Source: Labilibaculum antarcticum (GTDB taxonomy: Bacteria; Bacteroidota; Bacteroidia; Bacteroidales; Marinifilaceae). Taken from it: a stretch of 64,000 nt of DNA. The notes under the pieces are model-generated. The model worked only from the letters and a program-made list of their open reading frames with translations. It did no database searches and had not been told where the DNA came from. The stretch is from assembly GCF_002356295.1 (NCBI RefSeq), contig NZ_AP018042.1, forward strand, positions 3,566,361 to 3,630,360. The letters are read 5' to 3'. The position numbers and the translations under genes are program-made. Positions 43,447 through 52,267 of the stretch are shown here, in pieces; positions within the stretch are counted from its first letter, which is position 1; every line of letters begins with the position of its first letter.

Positions 43447-44139
43447 TTACTTTATCATTGATTTTGCTCTTGTAATGTATTTTTCAACGTCACGAGCTTC
43501 TGCTGATTTAGCAAAATCTTGTTCGATCGATTCGTAAGCAGCAAGTGCTTTATTGTATTCACCTAACATTTCGTAGGCAATTCCTGCTTTTTGCAAATAA
43601 ATAGGAGTTGTAAAATCATTCGTGTTGAATGAACTTGCATCCATATAATTTGAAGCAGCCTTCTCAGTTTTTCCTAATTCCATATAAGCATCACCAATAG
43701 CAGCTTTTGCCAGAGCGCTAAGTAAGAAATCATCAGAACTGAATCTTTCCAGATAATCAATAGCATTTTGGAATTCACCTATTCTTAGATACGAAACGCC
43801 AGCATAATATTCTGAAATATTTCCTGCAGTAGTTGAGCTAAATTCATCAACGATATCTATAAATCCAGGATAATTCTCATCACCATTTAATGCAAGATTA
43901 AAAGAATCGATCTCAAAATATCTTTGAGCTTGGAATAATTGATTTTGAGCGCGCTCATTAAGAGGGGCTTTGTAATATTTTTGATAAGCAAAAAATCCTA
44001 AAGTAATAAGGACTATAACTATTGCGATAGAGGTCAGTTTTTTCTGATTCTTTTCAATATATTGTTCGGTTTTGCTTAACGCTTGTTCTAAATTTTCAAA
44101 ATTATCTTCAGATACCTGATCGTTTTTATTCTTTGACAT
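43447..44139 (-). CDS. Membrane-anchored tetratricopeptide repeat protein
   Basis: A protein of about 230 residues; the ATG at 44139 (MSKNKNDQ) is preferred over a TTG two codons upstream. A charged cytoplasmic N-terminus is followed by one transmembrane segment (~39-56, TSIAIVIVLITLGFF). A YfgM-like/TPR region fills the rest (YYAGVSYLRIGEFQNAIDYLERF, AIGDAYMELGKTEKAASNYMDA and AGIAYEMLGEYNKALAAYESI are consecutive repeats). It is likely a periplasmic scaffold helping envelope protein folding or assembly; the exact partner is unknown. It is divergent from recF, with a TACATTTG box at 44180-44173. Confidence 0.85.
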   Translation of the reverse strand: MSKNKNDQVSEDNFENLEQALSKTEQYIEKNQKKLTSIAIVIVLITLGFFAYQKYYKAPLNERAQNQLFQAQRYFEIDSFNLALNGDENYPGFIDIVDEFSSTTAGNISEYYAGVSYLRIGEFQNAIDYLERFSSDDFLLSALAKAAIGDAYMELGKTEKAASNYMDASSFNTNDFTTPIYLQKAGIAYEMLGEYNKALAAYESIEQDFAKSAEARDVEKYITRAKSMIK

Positions 44140-44282
44140 GCTCAAATATTATTAGTTTTATTTTTTCTTACGCAAATGTAATTTTTTTTACGAAATATTA
44201 ACCATTTTTTCAGTAAAAAGTGTAGCGATAAATTTAGATTGTCACAGATTTAAATAATTAAAATCAAATTGATTTAATTTCT

Positions 44283-44290
44283 TAATTTTG
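44283..44290 (+). promoter_or_regulatory. Possible recF -7 box
   Basis: TAATTTTG matches TAnnTTTG 25 bases ahead of the recF ATG. No TTG lies at the ideal upstream distance, so support is partial. Confidence 0.4.
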
Positions 44291-44315
44291 TAGCATTCAT
44301 CTAATCCATTCATAC

Positions 44316-45416
44316 ATGTATCTTGAAAAATTATCCCTTTTAAACTATAAAAACATACTTGATTTAGAATTGAATTTTTCACCAAAGATCAATTGTTTTA
44401 TTGGGAATAATGGAATGGGAAAGACCAATTTACTGGATGCGGTTTACTACCTAAGTTTTTGTAAATCTTATTTTACGGTAAGCGATCAGCAAAATATCAA
44501 TCACAATGAACAGTTTATGGTGTTGGAGGGGAAATATCAACGCAAGGAATTGAATGAGTTGGTGTATTGTGGTGTAAAGCGCGGGCAGAAGAAAAATTTC
44601 AAGCGAAATAAAAAAGAGTATAAAAAGCTGTCGGAGCACATTGGTTTGCTGCCAATAGTGATGGTTTCGCCTGCTGATGTTAGTCTAATTACTGATGGCA
44701 GTGATGAGCGCCGAAAGTATATGGACAGTGTAATCTCGCAGTACGACCGTAAATATCTGGAAGACTTAATTCGTTACAATCGTGTTTTGATGCAACGAAA
44801 CAAGTTGTTGAAAGATTTTGCGTCAGGCAGCAAATTTGATGAAGACACCTTAAGCATTTGGGATGAACAGATGATTGTTCTGGGAACTTCTATTTATGAA
44901 AAGAGAAAAGATTTTTTGAATAAATTAATGCCGGTTTTTCAGGAGTATTACCAGATGATTTCTCAGGGGAATGAAACTGTAAATTTGGAATATAAATCGC
45001 TTTTGCATGAAAACTCACTGCGCGATTTATTAATTAATGCCCGTTGGAAAGATCAGGTAACACAATATACTACTGTTGGTATTCATAAGGACGATTTGGA
45101 ATTGACTCTAGGAGGATATCCGATTAAAAAAATGGGTTCTCAAGGACAACAAAAGACTTATTTGATTGCTCTAAAGCTGGCACAATTCGATTTTATTAAG
45201 CAAATTGCCGGATTTAACCCAATTCTTTTACTCGATGATATTTTCGATAAACTGGATTCACAACGAGTAGAGCAGATTGTAAAATTGGTTTCGGAAGATC
45301 GTTTTGGTCAGATTTTTATATCCGATACCAATCGCGATCATTTGAATGAGATACTTTCAAGTATGAAACAGGAATATCAATTGTTTGTTATCGATAAGGG
45401 TGCCATTGTAAGCTAA
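44316..45416 (+). CDS. recF: DNA replication and repair protein RecF
   Basis: A 366-residue SMC-like ATPase that loads RecA at single-strand gaps with RecO and RecR. The N-terminus MYLEKLSLLNYKNI is typical, and Walker A is GNNGMGKTN (~30-38). The ABC signature region is KKMGSQGQQKTYLIALKLAQ (split here by the usual GSQGQQK motif), and Walker B is LLLDDIFDKLD. Length matches the family. The DciA-like gene follows by five bases, a pairing common in Bacteroidota chromosomes. Confidence 0.97.
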   Translation: MYLEKLSLLNYKNILDLELNFSPKINCFIGNNGMGKTNLLDAVYYLSFCKSYFTVSDQQNINHNEQFMVLEGKYQRKELNELVYCGVKRGQKKNFKRNKKEYKKLSEHIGLLPIVMVSPADVSLITDGSDERRKYMDSVISQYDRKYLEDLIRYNRVLMQRNKLLKDFASGSKFDEDTLSIWDEQMIVLGTSIYEKRKDFLNKLMPVFQEYYQMISQGNETVNLEYKSLLHENSLRDLLINARWKDQVTQYTTVGIHKDDLELTLGGYPIKKMGSQGQQKTYLIALKLAQFDFIKQIAGFNPILLLDDIFDKLDSQRVEQIVKLVSEDRFGQIFISDTNRDHLNEILSSMKQEYQLFVIDKGAIVS

Positions 45417-45421
45417 ATAAA

Positions 45422-45712
45422 ATGAGAAGAAGTAATACTAAAAAAATTGATGAATTAATTCGACAGGTACTAAAGGAAAACAATCTGGATGGGCGTTTGA
45501 AAGAGTACGAGTTGGTGAATTCTTGGGAGAAAGTAATTGGTAAATCGGTTGCCAATGCCACTACTGAAATATACATTCGCAACAGAAAGTTATTCGTTAA
45601 GGTGCGTTCGTCGGTAATTAGAAATGAACTGATAATGATTCGCGAAGGCTTAATTCGGGCATTAAACCGAGAAGCGCAAGCAAATATTATCGACGATATT
45701 GTTGTGCGATAA
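45422..45712 (+). CDS. DUF721/DciA-like protein
   Basis: A 96-residue small basic protein with the DUF721 core (NSWEKVIGKSVANATTEIYIRNRKLFVKV, then NELIMIREGLI). DciA proteins load the replicative helicase; this short form has only the KH-like core. It is five bases downstream of recF and probably co-transcribed. Helicase-loader activity is inferred from family membership. Confidence 0.88.
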   Translation: MRRSNTKKIDELIRQVLKENNLDGRLKEYELVNSWEKVIGKSVANATTEIYIRNRKLFVKVRSSVIRNELIMIREGLIRALNREAQANIIDDIVVR

Positions 45713-45742
45713 AAAAAAGCACATTAAGATGATCTTAATGCG
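45711..45742 (-). terminator. Terminator of ndk, overlapping the DciA-like stop
   Basis: On the minus strand GCGCATTAAGAT / ATCTTAATGTGC forms a strong stem followed by eight T. It lies between the convergent ndk and DciA-like genes. Confidence 0.8.
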
Positions 45743-45766
45743 CTCTGTATTTTTATAGTTTTTTGA

Positions 45767-46186
45767 TTAAAATATTTCTGTTCCTGAGAAATGATAGGCT
45801 CCTTCAATACAAGCATTTTCATCACTATCCGATCCATGAACTGCATTACGCGACATTGATTCTGCAAATTCTTTGCGAATTGTTCCTTCTTCAGCTTCAG
45901 CTGGATTTGTTGCTCCAATTAATTTTCTGAAATCTGCAACAGCATTGTCTTTTTCCAAAATTGCAGCTACAATTGTTCCCGAACTCATAAAATCGGTTAA
46001 ATCACCATAAAATGGTCTTTCCTGATGAACCTCATAAAATTTCATTGCTTGATCTTTTGTGAGTTTTGTGTATTTCATGGCAACAATACGAAATCCTGCC
46101 TTGTTAATTTTTGCTAGAATAGCGCCAATATAACCGTTTGCAACAGCATCTGGTTTTATCATGGTAAAGGTTCTATCGCTTCTCAT
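45767..46186 (-). CDS. ndk: Nucleoside diphosphate kinase
   Basis: A 139-residue enzyme that balances NTP pools by phosphate transfer through a histidine. The N-terminal [10 protein letters not shown] and the active-site NAVHGSDS (catalytic His near residue 116) are diagnostic, as is [14 protein letters not shown]. Length is normal. It is expressed from its own well-formed promoter. Confidence 0.97.
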   Translation of the reverse strand: MRSDRTFTMIKPDAVANGYIGAILAKINKAGFRIVAMKYTKLTKDQAMKFYEVHQERPFYGDLTDFMSSGTIVAAILEKDNAVADFRKLIGATNPAEAEEGTIRKEFAESMSRNAVHGSDSDENACIEGAYHFSGTEIF

Positions 46187-46214
46187 ATATTTGTATAGTT
46201 AAATGTTCCAAATA

Positions 46215-46244
46215 CAAAAATAATGATTCTGAGCACCTGTGCAA
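46215..46244 (-). promoter_or_regulatory. Predicted ndk promoter
   Basis: TTG at 46244-46242, exactly 19 bases, then TATTTTTG at 46222-46215 on the minus strand. This fits the Bacteroidota -33/-7 pattern and lies about 30 bases ahead of the ndk ATG. Confidence 0.7.
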
Positions 46245-46318
46245 TAGCTAATTTATCAAAACAAGATGGAGGATTTTATTTTTTCAGCTTTACTTCCTTG
46301 CAATAGATCATTTGAAAA

Positions 46319-46350
46319 TTGATCCTATTTCAATATCTATTGTATCTTTG
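46319..46350 (+). promoter_or_regulatory. Predicted nrnA-like promoter
   Basis: TTG at 46319-46321, a 21-base spacer and TATCTTTG at 46343-46350, 34 bases ahead of the ATG at 46385. Confidence 0.6.
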
Positions 46351-46384
46351 ACCTCTTAATTTAATCATCCCAAGAGAGAAAAGA

Positions 46385-47413
46385 ATGAACAATTTGCAAA
46401 ATAGGATCGACCAAGAGCTGATTAAGGAAACAGCAGCATTGCTTGAAGAATCCACAAAAATCTCAATTATTCCGCATTCAGGACCCGATGGTGATGCCAT
46501 TGGATCTTCATTGGCATTGTATCAGTATCTGATTAAAAAAGGGAAAAAAGCACAAATTATTAGTCCAAGTGCTTATCCTGTTTTCTTAAAATGGTTACCT
46601 GGAAATTCTGATGTTTGGATCTATACCAATGGAAAGAAAAAGGCAGAAGAATTTATTAATTCATCTGATCTTATTTTCATTGTAGACCATAATTCATTTA
46701 AGCGTTCAGGCGATTTAGAGGTGGTGCTCGAAAAAGCGACTGCAAAAAAAATCATGATCGATCATCATCCCGAACCTGAACAAATTGTTGATTTTATGTT
46801 CTCGGATACTCAAATGTGTTCTACCTGCGAAATGATGTATGAATTCATTGAAGCTTTGGGAGATGAGGAATTGATTGATGAGCAAATTTCTGAATGCATT
46901 TATACTGGAATTATTACCGATACAGGAGGTTTAAGTTACAATTCTTCTCAACCAAGAACCTACCAGATTGTAGGTAGTTTAATTGAAAAAGGAATTGATA
47001 AAAGTAAAATTCATTCGAATATTTACGATAACTTTTCTCCTGAAAGGATGAAATTGTTAGGCCATTGTCTGGATCAGGGATTGGAAGTTTTGTCGGAATA
47101 CAAAACAGCAATTATTACTTTAACGAAGGAAGATTTAGTCCATTTTAGCTATAAGGATGGTGATACCGAGGGTTTTGTGAATTATCCTTTGTCTATTCAG
47201 AATATGCTGATTTCTGTAATTTTTATTGAAAAGGATGGTGCAGTTAAGATATCTTTCCGATCGAAAGGTGATGTTCCTATTAATAAGGTTGCCAGAGAGT
47301 ATTTTAATGGTGGGGGACATATGAATGCCGCAGGTGGAAGAACAGAGACATCCTTAAAAGATGCAATTGATCAATTCAAGGCGGTTTTGCCTGAATTTTA
47401 CAAGAGCTTGTAA
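46385..47413 (+). CDS. nrnA: DHH/DHHA1 phosphoesterase, NrnA-like
   Basis: A 342-residue bifunctional-type enzyme expected to degrade nano-RNA and dephosphorylate pAp. It has the DHH domain motifs PDGDAIGSS, VDHNSF and DHHPEPEQ, the TGIITDTGG metal motif, and a C-terminal DHHA1 domain ending GGGHMNAAGG. Length and order match NrnA. The symbol is by family; experimental substrates may differ. Confidence 0.9.
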   Translation: MNNLQNRIDQELIKETAALLEESTKISIIPHSGPDGDAIGSSLALYQYLIKKGKKAQIISPSAYPVFLKWLPGNSDVWIYTNGKKKAEEFINSSDLIFIVDHNSFKRSGDLEVVLEKATAKKIMIDHHPEPEQIVDFMFSDTQMCSTCEMMYEFIEALGDEELIDEQISECIYTGIITDTGGLSYNSSQPRTYQIVGSLIEKGIDKSKIHSNIYDNFSPERMKLLGHCLDQGLEVLSEYKTAIITLTKEDLVHFSYKDGDTEGFVNYPLSIQNMLISVIFIEKDGAVKISFRSKGDVPINKVAREYFNGGGHMNAAGGRTETSLKDAIDQFKAVLPEFYKSL

Positions 47414-47504
47414 GGTTAGAGAATAAATGAAACCAAGAATGATTTAGATAGTTCCCAATTTAAGAGCTTGGGATTGCCATCTAAAGTTTAATCTATGATA
47501 TATT

Positions 47505-47535
47505 CAGCGCAGATTCTTCATCTGCGCTGTTTTTG
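47505..47535 (+). terminator. Terminator after nrnA-like gene
   Basis: CAGCGCAGA and TCTGCGCTG form a nine-pair stem with a six-base loop followed by five T. The convergent RsmI-like gene ends just beyond. Confidence 0.85.
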
Positions 47536-47545
47536 GTTTTAGATC

Positions 47546-48253
47546 TTATTTTTCTCTGTGGATTAGAAAAATGGCAGGTCTTTTGTGTAAATCCGGCACT
47601 TTATTTTTCCATGCTTGTATCGACATGGTTTTAATGTATTCCGATTCAAGTGTGATGTCGGCGGCAATACATAGTTTTGTGGCAGGACTGCAATTTTGAA
47701 GTAAATCTTCTATCATTTTCATGTTTCGAAAAGGAGTTTCGATAAACATCTGAGTCTGACCTTCGTTCAATGAACGGTTGTCTAATTGCTTTATTTTTTT
47801 GCTTCTATCTCCAGCTTGAATTGGCAAGTATCCGTTAAAGGCAAAATTTTGTCCGTTAAAGCCCGATCCCATTAAAGAAAGCAATATGGAGGAAGGTCCA
47901 ACCAGTGGCACAACCTGTATGTCTTTTGTGTGAGCAATTTTAACTACGTCAGCTCCAGGATCAGCGACTCCAGGGCATCCAGCTTCCGAAATAATTCCTA
48001 TGTCATGATTGGTAATGGCATTTAAATAGCTTGATATGTCTTTTGGAGAGGTGTGTTTGTTTAGCTCATAAAAAGTAAGCTCATCTATATTTATATCTTG
48101 ATTTACTTTTTTAAGATAACGTCGTGTTGTTCTGATATTTTCAACAATAAAGTGTTTAATATCTGGAATCAGTTGTTGAATGTGATTTGGTATTACCTGG
48201 TCGATTTCCGTATCACCCAAGGTCATTGGGATTAAAAAAAGTTTGCCCTTCAT
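47546..48253 (-). CDS. RsmI-like SAM-dependent methyltransferase
   Basis: A protein of about 235 residues from the ATG at 48253 (MKGKLFLIPMTLGD); an upstream in-frame start adds 14 unlikely residues. It has the tetrapyrrole-methylase fold of 16S rRNA 2'-O-methyltransferase RsmI, with SEAGCPGVADPGADVV and VPLVGPSSILLSLMGSG being the SAM-binding motifs. Bacteroidota often carry a second, shorter RsmI-like protein of this type, so I do not assign the symbol. It would act on ribosomal RNA if RsmI-like. Confidence 0.85.
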   Translation of the reverse strand: MKGKLFLIPMTLGDTEIDQVIPNHIQQLIPDIKHFIVENIRTTRRYLKKVNQDINIDELTFYELNKHTSPKDISSYLNAITNHDIGIISEAGCPGVADPGADVVKIAHTKDIQVVPLVGPSSILLSLMGSGFNGQNFAFNGYLPIQAGDRSKKIKQLDNRSLNEGQTQMFIETPFRNMKMIEDLLQNCSPATKLCIAADITLESEYIKTMSIQAWKNKVPDLHKRPAIFLIHREK

Positions 48254-48350
48254 AAATGATTTATTTTCGGCAAATGTACAAAATAAGTCTGTCACTAATT
48301 AATGGATCGTAATCAAATGTGATTTCCTTATCTGTATTCATTCTTAATAA

Positions 48351-48382
48351 TTTTGAAGTTAACTTGAATTGTTACATCTTTG
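48351..48382 (+). promoter_or_regulatory. Predicted promoter of the BASS transporter gene
   Basis: TTTTG at 48351-48355, 19 bases, then CATCTTTG (48375-48382), one mismatch to the -7 consensus. The ATG is at 48410. Confidence 0.5.
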
Positions 48383-48409
48383 CAGTTCATCGACAATATT
48401 TGTTACAAT

Positions 48410-49333
48410 ATGACACAGATTGCCCGTAAAATAATATTAAATCGAAACTTCATTCTTGTTCTTGCTGTTGTTCTCGGATTGCTGATTGGCGATTGGGCAA
48501 ACCTGTTAAAAGAGTATACTTTTTACATATTGGCAATTGTAATGACCTTTTCAACAACAGGTATTTCAACAAGGGCATTGTTTCCTTTAAAGCAGATGAT
48601 ACTGCCAATGCTGATGGGATCATTTTTGAATTACGTAGTATTTGGAGCTGTAATTATTTCTTTGTCGTACTGGTTAATGCCAACGCCCGAACTTTTTCTT
48701 GGATTTGTAGTAATTGCTTCTACACCGCCTGGCGTTGCTGTAATTCCATTCTCACATATTTTAGATGGTGATTTAAAATATGCCATAGTCGGGACTTTGG
48801 GCGCTTTTATTTCTTCCTTATTTTTTGCCCCGCTCATTGTAGGCTTGTTTTCAAATATCGATGGAGGCATCAACCCGCTTGATTTATTTATCACCATGGT
48901 ACAGCTTGTGTTGGTTCCTTTGCTGATATCACGATTACTTCTTTGGCAACCAATTAAACCTACAGTAGAGAAGTTTAGGGGTAAAATTGTGGATTGGGGA
49001 TTTGCTCTGATCATTTTTACTGCTGTTGGCTTAAATAGACAAGTATTTTTTTCTAATTTTGATATACTCTTGCTGGTGTCTCTGGTTTTGTTTCTTGGGA
49101 TTTTTGGTTTGGGATGGATTTATGAATTGCTTAGCCGTAAATTAGGTGTTAAAGCTCCGGTTGCGATGACTCAGAATCTTTTAGTTACGATTAAAAGTTC
49201 TGGTTTTGCAGTGGTGACAGCCTTAACTTTATTTGGAGAGGAAGCGGCAATACCCTCTGCTGTGATGGCAATTTTTGTATTGGCTTATTTGTTATATCTG
49301 TCCGTTCGAAAAGAAATCAGGGATTCAAAATAG
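48410..49333 (+). CDS. BASS-family (bile acid:sodium symporter-like) transporter
   Basis: A membrane protein of about 307 residues from the ATG at 48410 (MTQIARK). It has nine to ten hydrophobic segments. The BASS features are the tandem inverted-repeat arrangement, STTGISTRALFPLKQ after TM2, and VIASTPPGVAVIPFSHILDGD, the broken-helix crossover. It likely moves a small organic anion with sodium; the substrate is unknown. Confidence 0.8.
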   Translation: MTQIARKIILNRNFILVLAVVLGLLIGDWANLLKEYTFYILAIVMTFSTTGISTRALFPLKQMILPMLMGSFLNYVVFGAVIISLSYWLMPTPELFLGFVVIASTPPGVAVIPFSHILDGDLKYAIVGTLGAFISSLFFAPLIVGLFSNIDGGINPLDLFITMVQLVLVPLLISRLLLWQPIKPTVEKFRGKIVDWGFALIIFTAVGLNRQVFFSNFDILLLVSLVLFLGIFGLGWIYELLSRKLGVKAPVAMTQNLLVTIKSSGFAVVTALTLFGEEAAIPSAVMAIFVLAYLLYLSVRKEIRDSK

Positions 49334-49378
49334 ATCTTTCAGATTGCTTTGCAAGAGAATTTGGATTAGAAAAATTGT

Positions 49379-50146
49379 ATGGTGAAATTAACTTTCTTAG
49401 GAACAGGCACTTCACAAGGAGTTCCTATTATAGCATGTAAATGTCCGGTTTGTCAATCGAATAATCACAAAGATAAGCGCTTGCGTTCTTCCGTTTTAAT
49501 AACTGTTGATGGTCAGAATTTGGTGATTGATAGCGGACCCGATTTTAGATATCAGATGTTACGGGCAAAAGTTGAGAATATTTCTGCAATTATATTCACG
49601 CATGAACACAAAGATCACACGGCAGGTTTGGATGATATTCGTGCATTTAATTGGGTGAATAAAAAAGCGGTTTCCATTTATGCTGAAAAGCGTGTACAGG
49701 AATCTTTAAAGAAAGAATTCTCCTATGTTTTCGCCGAGTTTAAATATCCGGGAATTCCTCAAATGAACCTAATTGACTTAACTAATGAAGTTTTTCATAT
49801 AAATGGGACAAGTATTCTTCCAATTCGGGTGAAGCACTTGAAACTGCCTGTCTATGGCTTTCGAATTGGGGATTTGGCATACATTACTGATGCGAATTAT
49901 ATTTCTCCGGAAGAAAAAGAGAAGCTAAAAGGATTAAAGGTTTTGGTGCTGAATGCGCTTCGAAGGGAACCACATATTTCGCATTTCACACTCTCCGAAG
50001 CTCTTGAAGTTGTTAGGGAATTAAAACCTGAGAAGGCCTATTTTACTCACATTAGTCATCAATTGGGTTTTCACGATGAAGTGGAAGCCGAATTGCCTGA
50101 TAATGTATTTTTGGCCTACGATCAGTTGGAGCTCGAAATAGATTAA
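49379..50146 (+). CDS. MBL-fold metallohydrolase (PhnP-like)
   Basis: A 255-residue metallo-beta-lactamase-fold protein with the THEHKDHTAG metal motif (HxHxDH), the N-terminal LGTGTSQGVP, and a CKCPVC zinc-like motif as in PhnP-type phosphodiesterases. SHFTLSEALEVV and THISHQLG carry later metal ligands. There is no phosphonate operon nearby, so the physiological substrate is unknown. It is the last gene of the housekeeping block. Confidence 0.9.
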   Translation: MVKLTFLGTGTSQGVPIIACKCPVCQSNNHKDKRLRSSVLITVDGQNLVIDSGPDFRYQMLRAKVENISAIIFTHEHKDHTAGLDDIRAFNWVNKKAVSIYAEKRVQESLKKEFSYVFAEFKYPGIPQMNLIDLTNEVFHINGTSILPIRVKHLKLPVYGFRIGDLAYITDANYISPEEKEKLKGLKVLVLNALRREPHISHFTLSEALEVVRELKPEKAYFTHISHQLGFHDEVEAELPDNVFLAYDQLELEID

Positions 50147-50232
50147 TAGGTCTGTTGAGTCTAGTTTTTAGAAAAAGTAAGAGCCATCATCATAATGATA
50201 ATGGCACTTACGGTCAAGATTTGATTTCTAAT

Positions 50233-52065
50233 CTAATCTATATTTGGAATGATTTTATTCGGAATATCAATCTTTTTGTTATCAGCACCTACTGCAAAAT
50301 CACTTCGGGTCCATTTGTCTTCAAAAGACCAATCGCATTCAATTCTGCCATCGCCTAGTACAATGTTTCCTAGTTTATTTCTAAACCATTCTGCTAATTT
50401 TTCATAGTTCTTGGCATAGGCAACATTTGATTGCTCACCGGTATCCACACGCAAATCGTAAAGAGCCATTTCTGCATTTTCTGACGAGCTTGTTAAAGCC
50501 CATTTTATGTCAACATTAAGAGTTTTGGCTTTGGGTTTTGCGTCTTTTTCACGAACCCGCATCGAGAAGGCAAAATCTTTCGTTCTGATGTAGGCTCTGT
50601 CACCAATTACATGGTTCATTTCGCCCAGCACATAATCGCGCGGTATTTTGTTGCCGTTTACAACTTCAGCTAAGTCATATCCATCTAAATAATCATATTC
50701 TTTAGCATTTACATCAAGTCCGGCAGAGGCATAAAATGTAGGCGCGAAGTCAACAAATTCAACATATTCGTCAACAATTTTTCCGGCGGGAAATTTCTTT
50801 TTGTCGGATGATACTGCAATTACGGTGCTATGGTTCGATTTATCGTAAGGGCCAAATTTGGCGCTAATTCCTTGCTCACCCAAATGCCAGCCATGATCAC
50901 CACAAACAAGAAGAATTAAATATTCTTGTTTATTGGTAGTGCAGTAGTTTTTAAATGTTTTGATGGAAGCTCCAACCAATGAATCACCAAAAGCACAAAA
51001 AGCGTAATAATCACGTATTAGCTGTTGTTTTTCATCGTAGCTCATGGCATCTACTTTCATTTTATCATACAGTTTCTTTAACTGTGCTGGTAATTTTTCC
51101 AATTCAGATCTATTAAAGTCCGGGATGTTATAAACTTTATCTTTAAATCGGTCTCTGAACGATTTTGGCGGCAACACAGGCGAGTGCGGAAAGTGATAAC
51201 CCAAATTTATAAATTGAGGTTCTGATGTTTTAGGTCCTTTCAATGTTCTGCCATCTAAACCTTTGTAAGTTTTATTAGCATTGTTAAAATAGTTTTGAAA
51301 TTCCTCCGTGATTCTGCCATCAATGGTTTTTGGTCCTGGCATGGTGCTTTCACCCCCTAAAATCATTCTTGTTTGAAATCTGGTATAGGCTCTTAAAATG
51401 TCTTGCTCTCCATCTGTTTTTTGGTTTAAAGCAAGATCTTCCTTTGAAACTTCTCCATCTGTTACTTTATAGTAGTATGATTTTTTGCTGCCATCTGGGT
51501 AATACCAAGTTTCTTTTTCTCCTTTGCTACGCGTTTTTTCCTTGTAGTAATCGGTAAAACCCTTTCTCTGTAGGTTGTTTTTTATATCTACAACATGATT
51601 GTAAAATTCTGGATCTGTCCAGGTTAATCCAGGTCCCCATTTAAAAATGTAAGTGCCCAATTTACCTATTCTTGCTGTGTTGTATCCGTTTTCCCGTAAA
51701 ACTTCAGGAAGCACTAAATTGTAATATTTTGCATTCGGATGATTTTGTTCGAAACCATATATTCCGGAGTGATGCGGATATTTTCCAGTATGCATTGATG
51801 CACGTGATGGTGCACAGGCAGGAGAATTGCAATAGGCATTGGAAAACAGAACTCCCTCTTTGGCAAACTGATCAATATTTGGCGATTCAACGTATCCCAA
51901 AGGACTTGCTTTTTCACCTCTTGTTGCCTCATTAAAGCAAGCCAGGGCATCAGCTCTTTGGTCATCGGTAATGATCCAAAGAATATTGGGTTTTTGTTGC
52001 TGTGCAATTGTGACGATAGACAGTAACATGAAAAATATAGCAACTATTAATTTTTGTATTTTCAT
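50233..52065 (-). CDS. S1-type sulfatase, long form (paralogue of 2004)
   Basis: A sulfatase of about 610 residues. The ATG at 52065 starts a good signal peptide (MKIQKLIVAIFF...TIAQ); the upstream start adds 12 hydrophilic residues. The metal motif IITDDQR and maturation motif CAPSR (Cys ~84) are followed by SMHTGKYPHHSGIYGFE. The CGDHGWHLGEQG segment completes the metal site. It shares length, the GYVESPN segment and internal insertions with the sulfatase at 2004, so the two are diverged copies of one type. It is divergent from the TPR-HTH regulator, with 202 bases between the starts. Substrate is inferred to be sulfated galactan. Confidence 0.9.
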   Translation of the reverse strand: MKIQKLIVAIFFMLLSIVTIAQQQKPNILWIITDDQRADALACFNEATRGEKASPLGYVESPNIDQFAKEGVLFSNAYCNSPACAPSRASMHTGKYPHHSGIYGFEQNHPNAKYYNLVLPEVLRENGYNTARIGKLGTYIFKWGPGLTWTDPEFYNHVVDIKNNLQRKGFTDYYKEKTRSKGEKETWYYPDGSKKSYYYKVTDGEVSKEDLALNQKTDGEQDILRAYTRFQTRMILGGESTMPGPKTIDGRITEEFQNYFNNANKTYKGLDGRTLKGPKTSEPQFINLGYHFPHSPVLPPKSFRDRFKDKVYNIPDFNRSELEKLPAQLKKLYDKMKVDAMSYDEKQQLIRDYYAFCAFGDSLVGASIKTFKNYCTTNKQEYLILLVCGDHGWHLGEQGISAKFGPYDKSNHSTVIAVSSDKKKFPAGKIVDEYVEFVDFAPTFYASAGLDVNAKEYDYLDGYDLAEVVNGNKIPRDYVLGEMNHVIGDRAYIRTKDFAFSMRVREKDAKPKAKTLNVDIKWALTSSSENAEMALYDLRVDTGEQSNVAYAKNYEKLAEWFRNKLGNIVLGDGRIECDWSFEDKWTRSDFAVGADNKKIDIPNKIIPNID

Positions 52066-52267
52066 TCTTGTTTGATTAGTTCTTACGATTTCCGAAATCA
52101 ATATTGAGATATTTAATTGAATCGACTAAGCAATAATAAGCAAAATTAGATTGTAAATATTGCTTTTTCTGCTCACAAAAACTCTACATGACTCATTTTA
52201 GATATTTACATAGACTTTACATACATTTGTGTTTGTTTTAAATGATATTTTATAATCTGTTTTAAAT

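Noticed and set aside
48631-49014. 127-residue antisense ORF in the BASS transporter gene
   Set aside because: Antisense of a hydrophobic membrane-protein frame; low-complexity product.
50160-50215. GCCATCATCAT/ATGATAATGGC hairpin between convergent genes
   Set aside because: Imperfect stem with no clear T-run on either side; too weak to call a terminator.
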